A DNA stretch of 64,000 bases from Bin87 sp965220055 (GTDB lineage Bacteria; Chloroflexota; Dehalococcoidia; Lucifugimonadales; UBA3495). Below the pieces are notes generated by a model that did no database searches, was not told where the DNA came from, and was given only the letters and a program-made list of their open reading frames with translations. The position numbers were made by a program, and so were the translations under genes. The stretch is taken from assembly GCA_965220055.1 (NCBI GenBank), contig CBDCPE010000004.1, positions 3,038,001 through 3,102,000 on the forward strand, written 5' to 3'. This document shows positions 53,905-62,495 of this stretch, in pieces (within the stretch, counting starts at the first letter, position 1; the number at the start of each line of letters is the position of its first letter).

Positions 53905-54497
53905 ACAGGGGCCTCCATTATACCCATCCTGCCGCCCCGCGCAATACAACAGGCGGCCGCTGAATAGCAATACGGGTACAAAATGCCCACAACTGTGCTG
54001 CGCCGCTCCACTATCAGGGTATCCCGCCAGACCCCATGGAGCATCGCAACCTTTTTGCGCCGGCCCAGCACGCGAAATCCGCACGCCAGTTGGATCGCGA
54101 TGCTGGGCGCATTTTCCGGAAAAATGCTGCTCTGCAGGGTCCAGAATACCGATTGACCGGCGCTCCGGACGAATTCGCGCAGCAGCACTTTCCCGACACC
54201 CTGTCCACGGCAGTTTTCATCCACGTAGATGCTGTGCTCGGCGACTCCTGAGTAGCATGCCAGTGCGGAAACCGGCGAAAGGGCCGCCCAGGCGACCACC
54301 GTATTGTCTGGTCGGGCCACCTGCCGACAGTCAAGTAGGTGTCCGCGATCCCAGGCGCCCCATTCGGGAGTTTCCGTTTCGAAAGTGGCATTCCCTGTGG
54401 CTATTCCGTTAGCATATATTCGCCCTACCGTCGGCCAGTCACTGTGGGTCATCGGTCCAATGGTGAGTTCTCCGGAAGAGGCTGGAATAAGGGTCAA
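53895..54497 (-). CDS. GNAT family N-acetyltransferase (phosphinothricin-type)
   Basis: The 200-aa protein reads TIGPMTHSDWPTVGRIYANGIATGNATFET, SIYVDENCRGQGVGKVLL (acetyl-CoA site with RGQGVG) and AIQLACGFRVLGRRKKV. This is the PAT/Bar-like subgroup that acetylates amino-acid-like amines. TTG 54497 has GAGGAG upstream and gives a family-like start. The reading continues ~30 residues beyond the usual C-terminus and stops inside the tRNA-Ile 5' end (10-base overlap), so the last part is probably not native. Confidence 0.85.
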   Translation of the reverse strand: MTLIPASSGELTIGPMTHSDWPTVGRIYANGIATGNATFETETPEWGAWDRGHLLDCRQVARPDNTVVAWAALSPVSALACYSGVAEHSIYVDENCRGQGVGKVLLREFVRSAGQSVFWTLQSSIFPENAPSIAIQLACGFRVLGRRKKVAMLHGVWRDTLIVERRSTVVGILYPYCYSAAACCIARGGRMGIMEAPVGL

Positions 54498-54744
54498 CGG
54501 TAATGCTCCTCTGGTGGTTGGGCAGATATCATATCGTTCAGCCCTGCGCGGCGAATGCGAACTTGGCCTACGTCTGGTCGGTACGAATTTGTAGGCGCCG
54601 TTCGCGACGAAAATGACTTGCGTACACTCGCGACGGCAACGGTAGCACTAGCCCGCTCGGCACAAAAATGGTATCGTTTCGCTGACCTATTTGCAGGGAG
54701 CCACCGTCAAACGCAACGACGGAAATCCAACATGGAGGGATGAC

Positions 54745-55170
54745 ATGCCTCAGATCAAACACATCGCAATCGCAACCAACGACGCCGCAAAGACCGCAAA
54801 ATTCTACCAGGAAGTCTTTGGCCTCCGTGAAGTCGCCAAGTTGGAAAGCGACAACGCCAACGGCTATATGCTTAGCGATGGCAATGTCAACATGGCCATC
54901 CTCGACTTCCAGAACGACACCGTGGCCGGAGAGCGCGGCAAGGACTGGGAGGGCATCCACCACATCGGGTTCGAAGTGGAGAGCCTTGAAGAGACCGAAG
55001 CTCGCTTGTCCGCCGCCAATTCCAAGCCGATGGACGAGGTCAACCACGCCCTCCATGCGGCCATGTCCGGGCCCCGCACGCAAAACGTCGAGACCAAATA
55101 TGAGGGCCCCAACGGCGAGATGATTGATGTATCGGAAACCGGTTGGGTGGGCACCCGCGGACTCGACTAG
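54745..55170 (+). CDS. VOC family protein
   Basis: The 141-aa protein begins PQIKHIAIATNDAAKTAKFYQEVFGL and has GIHHIGFEVESLEETEARL as the second unit and VETKYEGPNGEMIDVSETGWVG at the end. It is a paralogue of the gene at 2004. GGAGGG precedes ATG 54745. Two metal-binding His/Glu sites are plausible (His in KHIAI, His in HHIGF), so it may be an Mn or Fe dioxygenase or lyase. Stand-alone transcription unit. Confidence 0.85.
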   Translation: MPQIKHIAIATNDAAKTAKFYQEVFGLREVAKLESDNANGYMLSDGNVNMAILDFQNDTVAGERGKDWEGIHHIGFEVESLEETEARLSAANSKPMDEVNHALHAAMSGPRTQNVETKYEGPNGEMIDVSETGWVGTRGLD

Positions 55171-55249
55171 ATTGAAAGCGCAATAACTCCGTGCCCGCAT
55201 GTTGTATAGATGAGGAGGGCGGTGCTCCTCCGCGCCGCCCTGGAGTATC

Positions 55250-55726
55250 GTGAACAGAACATCCCAGCAATTGACTTGCTATATCAAGAGAACACTTTCT
55301 AACCCCGAGACCTGGGAAGGCTTTTGCGTCGAGATGGACGTGCCCGCTGTTGGGGACACATACGAAGAAGTTGTCGAGATAATGCACCGCGCGGTGCAAA
55401 ATTACATTAAATTTATCGATGAACGACAGCCCGACGACGAACAGAGCCTGTTGTTCCGCCCCATGCCCAACGGACAGGTGTGGAAGCTCAAGTTCGAAGA
55501 ACAAGTCCTGCAGAAACTGCCGTTCTCCAGTCGCCGTATACGAAAGACATTCATTGATGCCGAGACCGGCATCCCCGAACAGTTGGATCCCACCCATACG
55601 GAACTGTGTTTCAATTGCCGAAAATATCGCAACGTGACGCAGTTCGAGGTGTTCCACGAGCCCAATTCCGCTTACGTGTGGTACGACAAGACCTGCAACG
55701 AGTGCAAAGAAGCGGGAGCCGCCTAA
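55250..55726 (+). CDS. HicB-like domain with C-terminal zinc knuckle
   Basis: Residues 10-60 (YIKRTLSNPETWEGFCVEMDVPAVGDTYEEVVEIMHRAVQNYI) follow the HicB antitoxin fold, where the degenerate RNase-H-like domain binds HicA. The C-terminus has CFNCRKYRNV ... DKTCNECK, two CxxC pairs for one zinc. No HicA partner lies next to it, so it is not a standard TA antitoxin. It could be a regulator with a metal-stabilised tail. The start is GTG 55250; the spacing to a ribosome site is not clear. Confidence 0.55.
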   Translation: MNRTSQQLTCYIKRTLSNPETWEGFCVEMDVPAVGDTYEEVVEIMHRAVQNYIKFIDERQPDDEQSLLFRPMPNGQVWKLKFEEQVLQKLPFSSRRIRKTFIDAETGIPEQLDPTHTELCFNCRKYRNVTQFEVFHEPNSAYVWYDKTCNECKEAGAA

Positions 55727-55838
55727 ACGCCGCCACGGTAAAAGCGGAAGAAACAACGGCCCCACTGGGTTGGGGTGGTTTTATTTTGGTCGGCCCGAAT
55801 GCCAAACCGGAGCGACCGGCACGCCGGCGGCGAAGGCG

Positions 55839-56258
55839 CTACGCCGGCCTGAACACCAACCCAGGTTCATCGGGGTCGATTTCCGTCAGGGCGATTTCCA
55901 ACGCCATGCCGGTCCGTATGTTCTGCGGGTTGGACGCGTCCACGCCGGTGATGCGAGCCGAGATACGCGGCCCGTCCTCCAGCGTTACGATGCCGGTGCA
56001 GTACGGGTTATTTCGGCCAAAGCCCTTGGCTTCCAGGGAAGCCGGCGCGACCGATATGCAGGTGAAGGTGCTCAACGTGGCACGGCCACTGAACTCGTGC
56101 CACTCCATGTCCCGGCTGTGGCTCACCGGGTCGATAGGCCGCGCTTCAGCGTAAACATTGCCGTTTTCCCGGCAACGGACACCCATGAACCGACCTTCCT
56201 TGAGGAAGGCGTAGAACGACGCCGCGTTGAACGGACGGGATTCCGCTTCAGTGGTCAT
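55839..56258 (-). CDS. DUF35-type OB-fold protein, thiolase partner
   Basis: A 139-aa OB-fold protein (FYAFLKEGRFMGVRC, WHEFSGRATLSTFTCISVAP, GIVTLEDGPRISARITGVD) of the kind that pairs with thiolase-like enzymes in acetyl transfer or aldol chemistry. It lies immediately downstream of the thiolase, 11 bases away, in the same direction. The N-terminal zinc ribbon is degraded: only one Cys (GVRCRENGNVYAEARP) of the usual four is left. GGAGAG precedes ATG 56258. Confidence 0.8.
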   Translation of the reverse strand: MTTEAESRPFNAASFYAFLKEGRFMGVRCRENGNVYAEARPIDPVSHSRDMEWHEFSGRATLSTFTCISVAPASLEAKGFGRNNPYCTGIVTLEDGPRISARITGVDASNPQNIRTGMALEIALTEIDPDEPGLVFRPA

Positions 56259-56269
56259 CGTCGACTCTC

Positions 56270-57544
56270 CTAGCCGCGCTGTAGCACGTTGACCACGCAG
56301 GTACCGCCGGTGCCGCCAACGTTGTGCGTCAGCCCGAATTCCAGGTTGGGATTTTCCAACTGGCGTTCGCCGGCCTCACCGCGCAGCTGCTTGTACACCT
56401 CGATAACCTGTGCCACGCCGCTGGCGCCCACCGGGTGTCCCTTGGCCTTCAGGCCGCCGCTGGTGTTGATCGGGCGGTCGCCGGTACGGGCGGTCCGGCC
56501 TTCATCCACGGCGTGCGGACCCTCGCCTGGGGCGAAGAACCCCAGGTCCTCGCTGGCGACTATTTCAGCGATGGTGAAGCAGTCGTGCACCTCGGCAACG
56601 GCGACCTGTTCCGGCCCAATGCCGGCCATTTCATAGGCCTGGGCGGAAGCGATTTTCGCTGCCGAGAGAGACGTCAATTCCTCAGCGTCGTGCAGGGGGC
56701 GGCCAGTTGCCTGTCCGATGCCGGCGATGTGCACCGGCTTGTCGGTGAACTGGTTGGCCATCTCGCTGGCGACCAACAGCACGCAGGACGCGCCGTCGGT
56801 AATCGGCGCGCAGTCGTAGAGGCGGAGCGGCCAGGCGATCCATGGGTTTGCGCGGGCGTCGTTCAGGAAGTCCAGCTCGTCTTCCCATTCCGGAACGGGT
56901 TCGCCGCGCTGCTCGGCCCTTGCCTTCCGTCGATCCATCATGTCCTTGACGGTGACCTGGAACTGGGCTTTGGGGTTCAGCTTGCCGTTTTCGTGGTTCT
57001 TGATCCCCACCTTGAGCAGGTGGTTCAGGTTTGTCTCGTACCGGTCCATGTGTGCCTTGGCAATGGCGCCGAAGATGCCGGGGAAAGTCAGGCCGGCGGG
57101 CACCTCGTACAACCCGTCCGCGGCAGAAGCTAGGACGTCAGTGACCCCCTCGGTTGGCAGCGAGGTCATCTTCTCCACGCCGCCCACCAGCACCACGTCG
57201 TACATGCCGCTGGCAATGGCCATCACGCCCTCTCGGAGGGCGCTGCCACTGCTGGCGCACGCGTTCTCGACACGGGTCATCGGCGTGGGCGTCATCCCCA
57301 GCCAGTCGGCCATGATAGGCGCCATGTGGCCCTGGTGCTCAAACAGGTCGGCCGAGTAGTTACCCAGGTAGCCAGTCTCGATGTCCTGGGCCGAGATGCC
57401 CGTATCGGTGTTTTCCTGCATGTCCTGGAATGCTTCGACGAACAGGTCGCGGCTGGTCTTGTCGGGGTAAGCCCCAAACTGGGACAGACCGGCGCCTACT
57501 ATGGACACCGAGCGAGCCAAACGACGGGGACGGGTGGTAGCCAT
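56270..57544 (-). CDS. thiolase family (SCP2-type) acetyl-CoA acyltransferase-like protein
   Basis: The 424-aa protein reads SIVGAGLSQFGAYPDKTSRDLF, RVENACASSGSALREGV with the nucleophilic Cys, EVHDCFTIAEIV, GGLKAKGHPVGASGVAQVIE with the catalytic His, and HNVGGTGGTCVV at the end. This is the non-decarboxylating SCP-x/lipid-transfer thiolase subgroup, which works with DUF35 partners in beta-oxidation-like or acyl-transfer steps. ATG 57544 has GAGGAG upstream; the frame extends to 58018 without family sequence. It is head-to-head with the fur gene. Confidence 0.9.
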   Translation of the reverse strand: MATTRPRRLARSVSIVGAGLSQFGAYPDKTSRDLFVEAFQDMQENTDTGISAQDIETGYLGNYSADLFEHQGHMAPIMADWLGMTPTPMTRVENACASSGSALREGVMAIASGMYDVVLVGGVEKMTSLPTEGVTDVLASAADGLYEVPAGLTFPGIFGAIAKAHMDRYETNLNHLLKVGIKNHENGKLNPKAQFQVTVKDMMDRRKARAEQRGEPVPEWEDELDFLNDARANPWIAWPLRLYDCAPITDGASCVLLVASEMANQFTDKPVHIAGIGQATGRPLHDAEELTSLSAAKIASAQAYEMAGIGPEQVAVAEVHDCFTIAEIVASEDLGFFAPGEGPHAVDEGRTARTGDRPINTSGGLKAKGHPVGASGVAQVIEVYKQLRGEAGERQLENPNLEFGLTHNVGGTGGTCVVNVLQRG

Positions 57545-57664
57545 TTGTAACTGCTCCTCAGATGCGGTTGCGGTGAGACATCCTACACCAAAAAACGCGG
57601 CCATCGCCAGAGGGCCTCGCGGGCGGCGAAACGCAGCGCCCGTGCCGCGGGTCGGTGCGTCAAT

Positions 57665-57693
57665 TTGCCGCGTAAAAACGCGAATGCTATACT
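57665..57693 (+). promoter_or_regulatory. sigma70-type promoter of the fur gene
   Basis: TTGCCG (57665-57670), 17-base spacer, TATACT (57688-57693). The start codon is 65 bases further. An AT-rich TATATATG follows and could be the operator. Confidence 0.65.
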
Positions 57694-57757
57694 CGCTATA
57701 TATGATGCTGCCGACGCGGTTTGTGCGAGACGACGGGCGCAGTATCGGGAGGGACCG

Positions 57758-58210
57758 ATGATCCAGAGCGCCGTTGTGCAGCAACTCCGTCAGGGAGGCG
57801 TGCGGGTCACGCCCCAACGCTTGGCTATCGCTGAGGCGGTGCTCAATTCCACGGACCACCCAACCGTGCAGCAGATCCACGAACGGGTCCAGCAGCATTT
57901 CCCGTCGATGACGTTGGCCACCGTTTATTCGACGTTGGGCGTCCTTTCCAAGAGCGGATTGATCCAGGAACTGCCGTTTGCCAAGCAGTCCCGCTGGGAA
58001 AGCAACGTGTCTCCCCACGTCAACTTGGTGTGTATCGGGTGCGGAAACATTGTCGACGCCGACGACAGCAGTGAGATCATTATCCGGCTACGTGATCAAG
58101 TCTCCAACGAAACCAGATTCCAGGTCATGTGGCAGCGGGTGGACTTTCACGGCTGGTGCCCTTCCTGCCAGCCGGTCGACGAGCCGGCGACGGCCGCCGC
58201 AGGCCAGTAA
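57758..58210 (+). CDS. Fur/PerR family metal-dependent regulator
   Basis: The 150-aa protein has the winged helix (GVRVTPQRLAIAEAVLNSTDHPTVQQIHERV, ATVYSTLGVLSKSGLIQEL) and the structural zinc pairs CIGCGNI and WCPSCQ. Metal-sensing His residues are seen in NVSPHVNLVC and VDFHGW. It should repress genes under metal or peroxide control. GGGAGGGA precedes ATG 57758. Subtype (Fur, PerR, Zur) cannot be fixed from the sequence. Confidence 0.88.
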   Translation: MIQSAVVQQLRQGGVRVTPQRLAIAEAVLNSTDHPTVQQIHERVQQHFPSMTLATVYSTLGVLSKSGLIQELPFAKQSRWESNVSPHVNLVCIGCGNIVDADDSSEIIIRLRDQVSNETRFQVMWQRVDFHGWCPSCQPVDEPATAAAGQ

Positions 58211-58219
58211 TCCCTCCCC

Positions 58220-58585
58220 ATGATCATCAGCGTTGTCGGCATAACCCTATGGACCGACGACCTGGACCGGATGTTGGCGTTCTACCGTGACATCCTGTGC
58301 TTGCCACTGCATTCCTTCCACGATGATGAGGGTTTCGCCGCGTTTGAATTGGGCGATATTCGCTTCAACGTGGGCCGTCACGGAGGTGTGAGCGGAATGT
58401 CGAAGGACCCGCTCAGGGTCATGCCCCATCTCGGCGTTGACGACATTCACGCGGAACATGTACGCCTAGGTGCGGCGGGCGTGGAATTCATCCGAGTTCC
58501 GGAGCAGGAGCATTGGGGTGGTTGGGTTGCCACCCTGAAGGATCCCGACGGCAACGTGCTCCAGCTCCTCCAATTCCCCGATTAG
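58220..58585 (+). CDS. VOC family protein
   Basis: The 121-aa protein starts IISVVGITLWTDDLDRMLAFYRDIL and ends WVATLKDPDGNVLQLLQF, a single-domain glyoxalase-like fold. Its start is 9 bases after the fur stop, so it is likely in the same operon. It is not close to the 2004/54745 pair. Function unknown. Confidence 0.82.
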   Translation: MIISVVGITLWTDDLDRMLAFYRDILCLPLHSFHDDEGFAAFELGDIRFNVGRHGGVSGMSKDPLRVMPHLGVDDIHAEHVRLGAAGVEFIRVPEQEHWGGWVATLKDPDGNVLQLLQFPD

Positions 58586-58597
58586 CCCGGGCTCGAG

Positions 58598-58849
58598 TCA
58601 GTCCCGAAGCTTGCGGGCCAACTCCGCGTTGGAAGGCTCCACCAGTACCGATCCGTCGGGAAAGACGATGGTCGGTATGATGAGGCGGTTGTCGTTGACC
58701 TGCTTCACGTAGTTCTGGGCGTCCTCATCGCCGTCAACATTGACGTACTCGTAGGTGACCGACTGGCTGTCCAGGTAGTTCCTTGAACGATGACAGTCCG
58801 GGCACCACTCGGCGCCGTAGAGCTTGATCGCGGGTTCTGCGGTGGTCAT
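58598..58849 (-). CDS. glutaredoxin-family protein
   Basis: The 83-aa thioredoxin-fold protein has the redox site GAEWCPDCHRSRNYL and the cis-Pro region NNRLIIPTIVFPDGSVLVEPS-like (DNRLIIPTIVFPDG). It reduces disulfides or mixed glutathione/bacillithiol-type adducts. ATG 58849 has AGGAGG upstream. It forms a short operon with the flavin reductase gene, 25 bases upstream. Confidence 0.87.
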   Translation of the reverse strand: MTTAEPAIKLYGAEWCPDCHRSRNYLDSQSVTYEYVNVDGDEDAQNYVKQVNDNRLIIPTIVFPDGSVLVEPSNAELARKLRD

Positions 58850-58874
58850 GTGTGGCCTCCTGCTGGTGGGTCGG

Positions 58875-59531
58875 TTAGTCAGCGGCGCGGCCCACGTCTT
58901 CCTGTGGCGTGTAGGCAGGCCGGACCAGTTCGAACACGTCGTCGGTGTGGCAGTACATGTTGCCGGCCAGGCGACCCGTGGGCTTGAGCGCGGCATGGTC
59001 GATCCGTAGGCCATTGGGGCCCTCGTAAAGTACGTCGTCGCTGACGTGCATCCGGACGATCTCGCCGATAACCAGGCCGTGGGCGTGCGGCTGCTCCCCG
59101 ATATTGACCACCTGGATCAGGCGGCATTCCATATTCACGGGCGACTCGGCCACGCGCGGCGCCTTTACCATTTCGCTGGGAGCCGCGGTGAGCCCGGCGA
59201 TGTCGAACTCCGAAACGTACGAAGGGTACTCAGCGGCGGTAACGTTCATGGCGGCGGCGATGTCGTCCACCACCACGTTGACCACGAACTCGCCGGTCTC
59301 TTCGATGTTGGTCAGGGTGTCCTTGCGCTTGTCCTCCCAGCCGGGGGCGCGGCGGGACGACGAGAAGATCAGCGTGGGTGGGTTGTAGGCCATCGCGTTG
59401 AAGAAACTGTAGGGGGCCAGATTGACCACCCCGTCGGTGGACATGGTGGACACGAAGGCAATGGGCCGAGGGACGACCACGCCGGTCAGGATCACGTTGA
59501 ATCGGTCGAAATGCTTGGGATCAATGAGCAT
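58875..59531 (-). CDS. flavin reductase family protein
   Basis: The 218-aa protein reads GVVVPRPIAFVSTMSTDGVVNLAPYSFFNAMAYNPP and LIFSSSRRAPGWEDKRKDTLTNIEETGEFVVNVV, a split-barrel FMN-binding enzyme of the flavin-reductase-like type. It could supply reduced flavin to a monooxygenase such as the one at the left end of the window. AGGAG lies 8 bases before ATG 59531. Catalysis uses NAD(P)H and FMN. Confidence 0.88.
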   Translation of the reverse strand: MLIDPKHFDRFNVILTGVVVPRPIAFVSTMSTDGVVNLAPYSFFNAMAYNPPTLIFSSSRRAPGWEDKRKDTLTNIEETGEFVVNVVVDDIAAAMNVTAAEYPSYVSEFDIAGLTAAPSEMVKAPRVAESPVNMECRLIQVVNIGEQPHAHGLVIGEIVRMHVSDDVLYEGPNGLRIDHAALKPTGRLAGNMYCHTDDVFELVRPAYTPQEDVGRAAD

Positions 59532-59679
59532 TGCGGAGGCTCCTGGTAACGGTTACGCGTTAATCAATACGTCGATACGGGTTAGACGCGGTTGATTATA
59601 CCTTGTGCAAATATACCTTGCGGAAAGTAACGTGTCCCATAAATTGCCGCCGTTGAGCGGTTGGGATAAAATCGCGGCC

Positions 59680-60870
59680 ATGTTTGACGGCCCTCTGCAA
59701 GGAATCAAGGTCCTGGACCTGAGCGAGGACATCGCCGGGTCTTTTTGCGCTCGGCTCCTGGCTGACTACGGCGCGGACGTGCTGAAGGTAGAACCGCCCT
59801 GCGGATCGGCGATGCGGCGGGTCGGTCCTTACTATCACGATGACCCGCACCCGGAAAAGAGCCTCTTCTTCCTCATCCTCAACCTGAACAAGAAGGGCAT
59901 GACTCTCAACCTGGAGTCGGCCGCTGGCCGGCGCATCCTGAAGGAACTGGTCCCCCACATCGACTTGGTGATTGAGAGCTACCGACCCGGCCACCTGGAC
60001 GACCTGGGCATCGGCTATGAAGCGCTGTCGGCGATAAACCCCAACCTGGTGATGACCTCCATCACTCCCTTTGGGCAGACCGGGCCCTATAGCCAGTACG
60101 CCGGCGAGGAGATCGTCTCGTACGCCATGGGCATGGTGATGGGGATCAGCGGAGTTCAGGGACGCCCGCCCCTCAAGCATGGCGGCTTCCAGGCCCAGTA
60201 CCAGGGTGGTCTGTTCGGGGCAGGCGCCACGGCCATGGCCCTGTTCGCCCAGGACCGCCACGGCGTTGGCCAGCATGTTGACGTGTCGATCACCGAGTGC
60301 GTGGCGTCCACCATGATGGCGACCCAGACCATCTACCCGTTCATTGGTGGCGTGCAGGTGCGGCGAACCCCGGGGACCATGTGGGAGAACCCCATGCCCT
60401 GCAAGGACGGCTGGATCATCGTGCAGGCCGGCGGCGGCGCGACCTGGGAGGACATCGCCGACTTCTTCCAGGCTCCCGAGTTGCTGGAACCCAGATTTGC
60501 CGACCGCGCCCAACGCGTCCGCAACGGGCCGGCCATGGACCAGGTGGTGCTGGACGCCATCAAAGACCGTGAGAAGTGGGAACTCTTCCCCAAGGCGGCG
60601 GAAAAGCGCATGCTCTTCGGTTTGGTGCAAACGCCGACCGAGTTGGCGGACTGCCCTCAGTTGGAGTCTCGCCAGTTCTACCGCGAGACCGAGCATCCGG
60701 TTATCGGCCGCGTAAAGGTGCCGGCCGAGCTTTTCCGCATGACGCCGACCGGATACCAGCTACGTATGGCCGCGCCCACTCTCGGTCAGCACAACGAAGA
60801 AATATTCGTAGACGGCCTGGGATACGATCTCGCAACGCTGTCAGTCATGCGCCAACTCGACGTGATCTAA
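59680..60870 (+). CDS. CaiB/BaiF family CoA-transferase
   Basis: The 396-aa class III CoA-transferase has LQGIKVLDLSEDIAGSFCARLLADYGADVLKVEPP (N-terminal), the Gly-rich loop PFGQTGPYSQYAGEEIVSYAMG and RHGVGQHVDVSITEC. In the family an Asp follows the loop (YxxxD); here Glu-Glu (GEEIVSYA) takes that place. It transfers CoA between carboxylic acids. ATG 59680 is preferred over GTG/ATG 59605 on family length. The next CoA-transferase starts 32 bases after its stop, so the two may form one complex or sequential steps. Confidence 0.88.
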   Translation: MFDGPLQGIKVLDLSEDIAGSFCARLLADYGADVLKVEPPCGSAMRRVGPYYHDDPHPEKSLFFLILNLNKKGMTLNLESAAGRRILKELVPHIDLVIESYRPGHLDDLGIGYEALSAINPNLVMTSITPFGQTGPYSQYAGEEIVSYAMGMVMGISGVQGRPPLKHGGFQAQYQGGLFGAGATAMALFAQDRHGVGQHVDVSITECVASTMMATQTIYPFIGGVQVRRTPGTMWENPMPCKDGWIIVQAGGGATWEDIADFFQAPELLEPRFADRAQRVRNGPAMDQVVLDAIKDREKWELFPKAAEKRMLFGLVQTPTELADCPQLESRQFYRETEHPVIGRVKVPAELFRMTPTGYQLRMAAPTLGQHNEEIFVDGLGYDLATLSVMRQLDVI

Positions 60871-60902
60871 GGACCGACGCGGATGCTGGGAGCAACTGAC
60901 TG

Positions 60903-62255
60903 ATGGTTGATCTGCCTTTGGAAGGAATCCGAGTTCTCGACTCCACCTATGTCTTCGCCCTGCCCTACACCGGCGGCCAGTTGGCCGATCTGGGTGCCGA
61001 GGTCATCAAGATCGAGGGCCCAGGCCGACCCGACATAACCCGCGGCGGCGGTCTCTACGGCACCTTCCCCGACAACGATCCGGGCGAAGACTGGTGGAAC
61101 CGTCCCTCCACTTACCAGCTACTGAACCGGGGCAAACGCTCCATGGTGCTGGACATGGCCCAGGAGGAGGGTCGCGAGATCTTCCGCGAGTTGGTCATGG
61201 TCAGCGACGTCGTGATGGAAAACTTCACCCCCCGCGTCATGCGCCGTTGGAACCTGGACTACCCCAACCTGCGCAAGCTGCGGCCCGACATCATCATGGT
61301 GTCCAACACCGGCTATGGTCACGGCGACGGCCCGTACTCGTCCTACCCTGCTCAGGCCACCACGCAGGAGGGTACCCACGGCCACTGCTGGATCACCGGA
61401 TACCCCGGCGACGAACCGTCCAAGGCCGGCCGTTCCTTCGTCGACTTCCTGTCTACCTGGAGCGCGATGCTCGCCATCGGGGCCGCCCTGCGCTACCGCA
61501 ACCGCACCGGCAAGGGCCTCTGGGTGGACATCGGCATGTACCAGGCCGGCGTGATGTTCCTCTCCGAGTACCTCATGGACGCCGTCGTCAACGGTCGCGA
61601 GGGCGAACGCATCGGCAACCGGCACCCCAACCGCGCGCCCCAGGGAGCCTATCCCGCCGCCGGCAACGACGAATGGATCACCCTGTCGGTAGCCGACGAC
61701 GAGCAGTGGCGCGCCCTGTGCCGCCTCATGGAACGTGACGATCTCGCGTCTGACTCCCGCTTCGGCACGCTCGCCGGCCGCCAATCGGGTCACGACGAGA
61801 TCGACGACGCCATCGGCCAATGGACGAAGCACCACGACAAGTACGACCTGATGCACCTCCTCCAGGCCCAGGGCATCGCCTCCGGCCCCGTGCTCAGCGG
61901 CAAGGACATCCACTTCGACCCGCACTACCGCAGCCGCAACTTCCTCGAGCGCGTCGAGTACCCGCCGGAGCGCGACATGGGCACCCGCATCATCATGGGC
62001 CGCCCCTACAAACTCTCGAAGACACCGCTGGAGATACGCGGCCCGGCCCCAAAATTCGGCCAGGACAACCTGCCGCTGCTGGAGGCGCTGCTAGGCAAGC
62101 CCGCCGAGCAGGTCTCGGCGTGGGCCGACGCGGCGGTCATCACCGAGGTGCCCACCACCGGCGACCCGTCGCCCACCCTGGATCCGCAGGAACTGGTGGA
62201 GCGCGGTCAGCTCGCCGCGTGGGACCCCGACTACCGCGAACGCCTGGGCATTTGA
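60903..62255 (+). CDS. CaiB/BaiF family CoA-transferase
   Basis: The 450-aa protein reads LEGIRVLDSTYVFALPYTGGQLADLGAEVIKIEGPGRPD, NTGYGHGDGPYSSYPAQATTQEG and KGLWVDIGMYQAGVMFLSEY. It lacks the canonical Asp after the loop, where it has Thr-Thr-Gln (QATTQEG), like some members of this family. C-terminal lid region FDPHYRSRNFLERVEYP is typical. It probably transfers CoA to a hydrophobic acid. Together with 59680 it makes a CoA-transferase pair, then tRNA-Met. Confidence 0.87.
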   Translation: MVDLPLEGIRVLDSTYVFALPYTGGQLADLGAEVIKIEGPGRPDITRGGGLYGTFPDNDPGEDWWNRPSTYQLLNRGKRSMVLDMAQEEGREIFRELVMVSDVVMENFTPRVMRRWNLDYPNLRKLRPDIIMVSNTGYGHGDGPYSSYPAQATTQEGTHGHCWITGYPGDEPSKAGRSFVDFLSTWSAMLAIGAALRYRNRTGKGLWVDIGMYQAGVMFLSEYLMDAVVNGREGERIGNRHPNRAPQGAYPAAGNDEWITLSVADDEQWRALCRLMERDDLASDSRFGTLAGRQSGHDEIDDAIGQWTKHHDKYDLMHLLQAQGIASGPVLSGKDIHFDPHYRSRNFLERVEYPPERDMGTRIIMGRPYKLSKTPLEIRGPAPKFGQDNLPLLEALLGKPAEQVSAWADAAVITEVPTTGDPSPTLDPQELVERGQLAAWDPDYRERLGI

Positions 62256-62315
62256 CGATTGAGCACGCCGGGTCTAACCTGAAAGTAGGCGCACGATACC
62301 CGCGCCGCGCGTTCC

Positions 62316-62390
62316 GGGCCCGTAGCTCAGTGGAAGAGCATCCGACTCATAATCGGCAGGTCACAGGTTCGAACCCTGTCGGGCCCACCA
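62316..62390 (+). tRNA. tRNA-Met (CAT)
   Basis: Cloverleaf GGGCCCGTAGCTCAGTGG, anticodon loop CTCATAA (anticodon CAT), T-arm GGTTCGAACC, acceptor to A at 62387 with encoded CCA (62388-62390). It could be elongator Met or Ile2 after modification; no fMet-type features were seen. Confidence 0.93.
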
Positions 62391-62391
62391 T
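62359..62391 (+). repeat. direct repeat, copy 1 (tRNA-Met 3' end)
   Basis: 33-base GGTCACAGGTTCGAACCC... to GGGCCCACCAT, identical to 63069-63101. Candidate attachment site within tRNA-Met. Confidence 0.9.
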
Positions 62392-62495
62392 CCTGCACAA
62401 AGGCGAAACCTGCGGTTTATGTTGTACGGAGCTGCTGGGGAAGGATACTTTGGCAGACGCATCTTGTGCCCGCAGAAGACGTTGAGAGTTGCCCG

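Noticed and set aside
56324..57133. 269-aa plus-strand frame over the thiolase
   Set aside because: Antisense to a thiolase with all active-site motifs.
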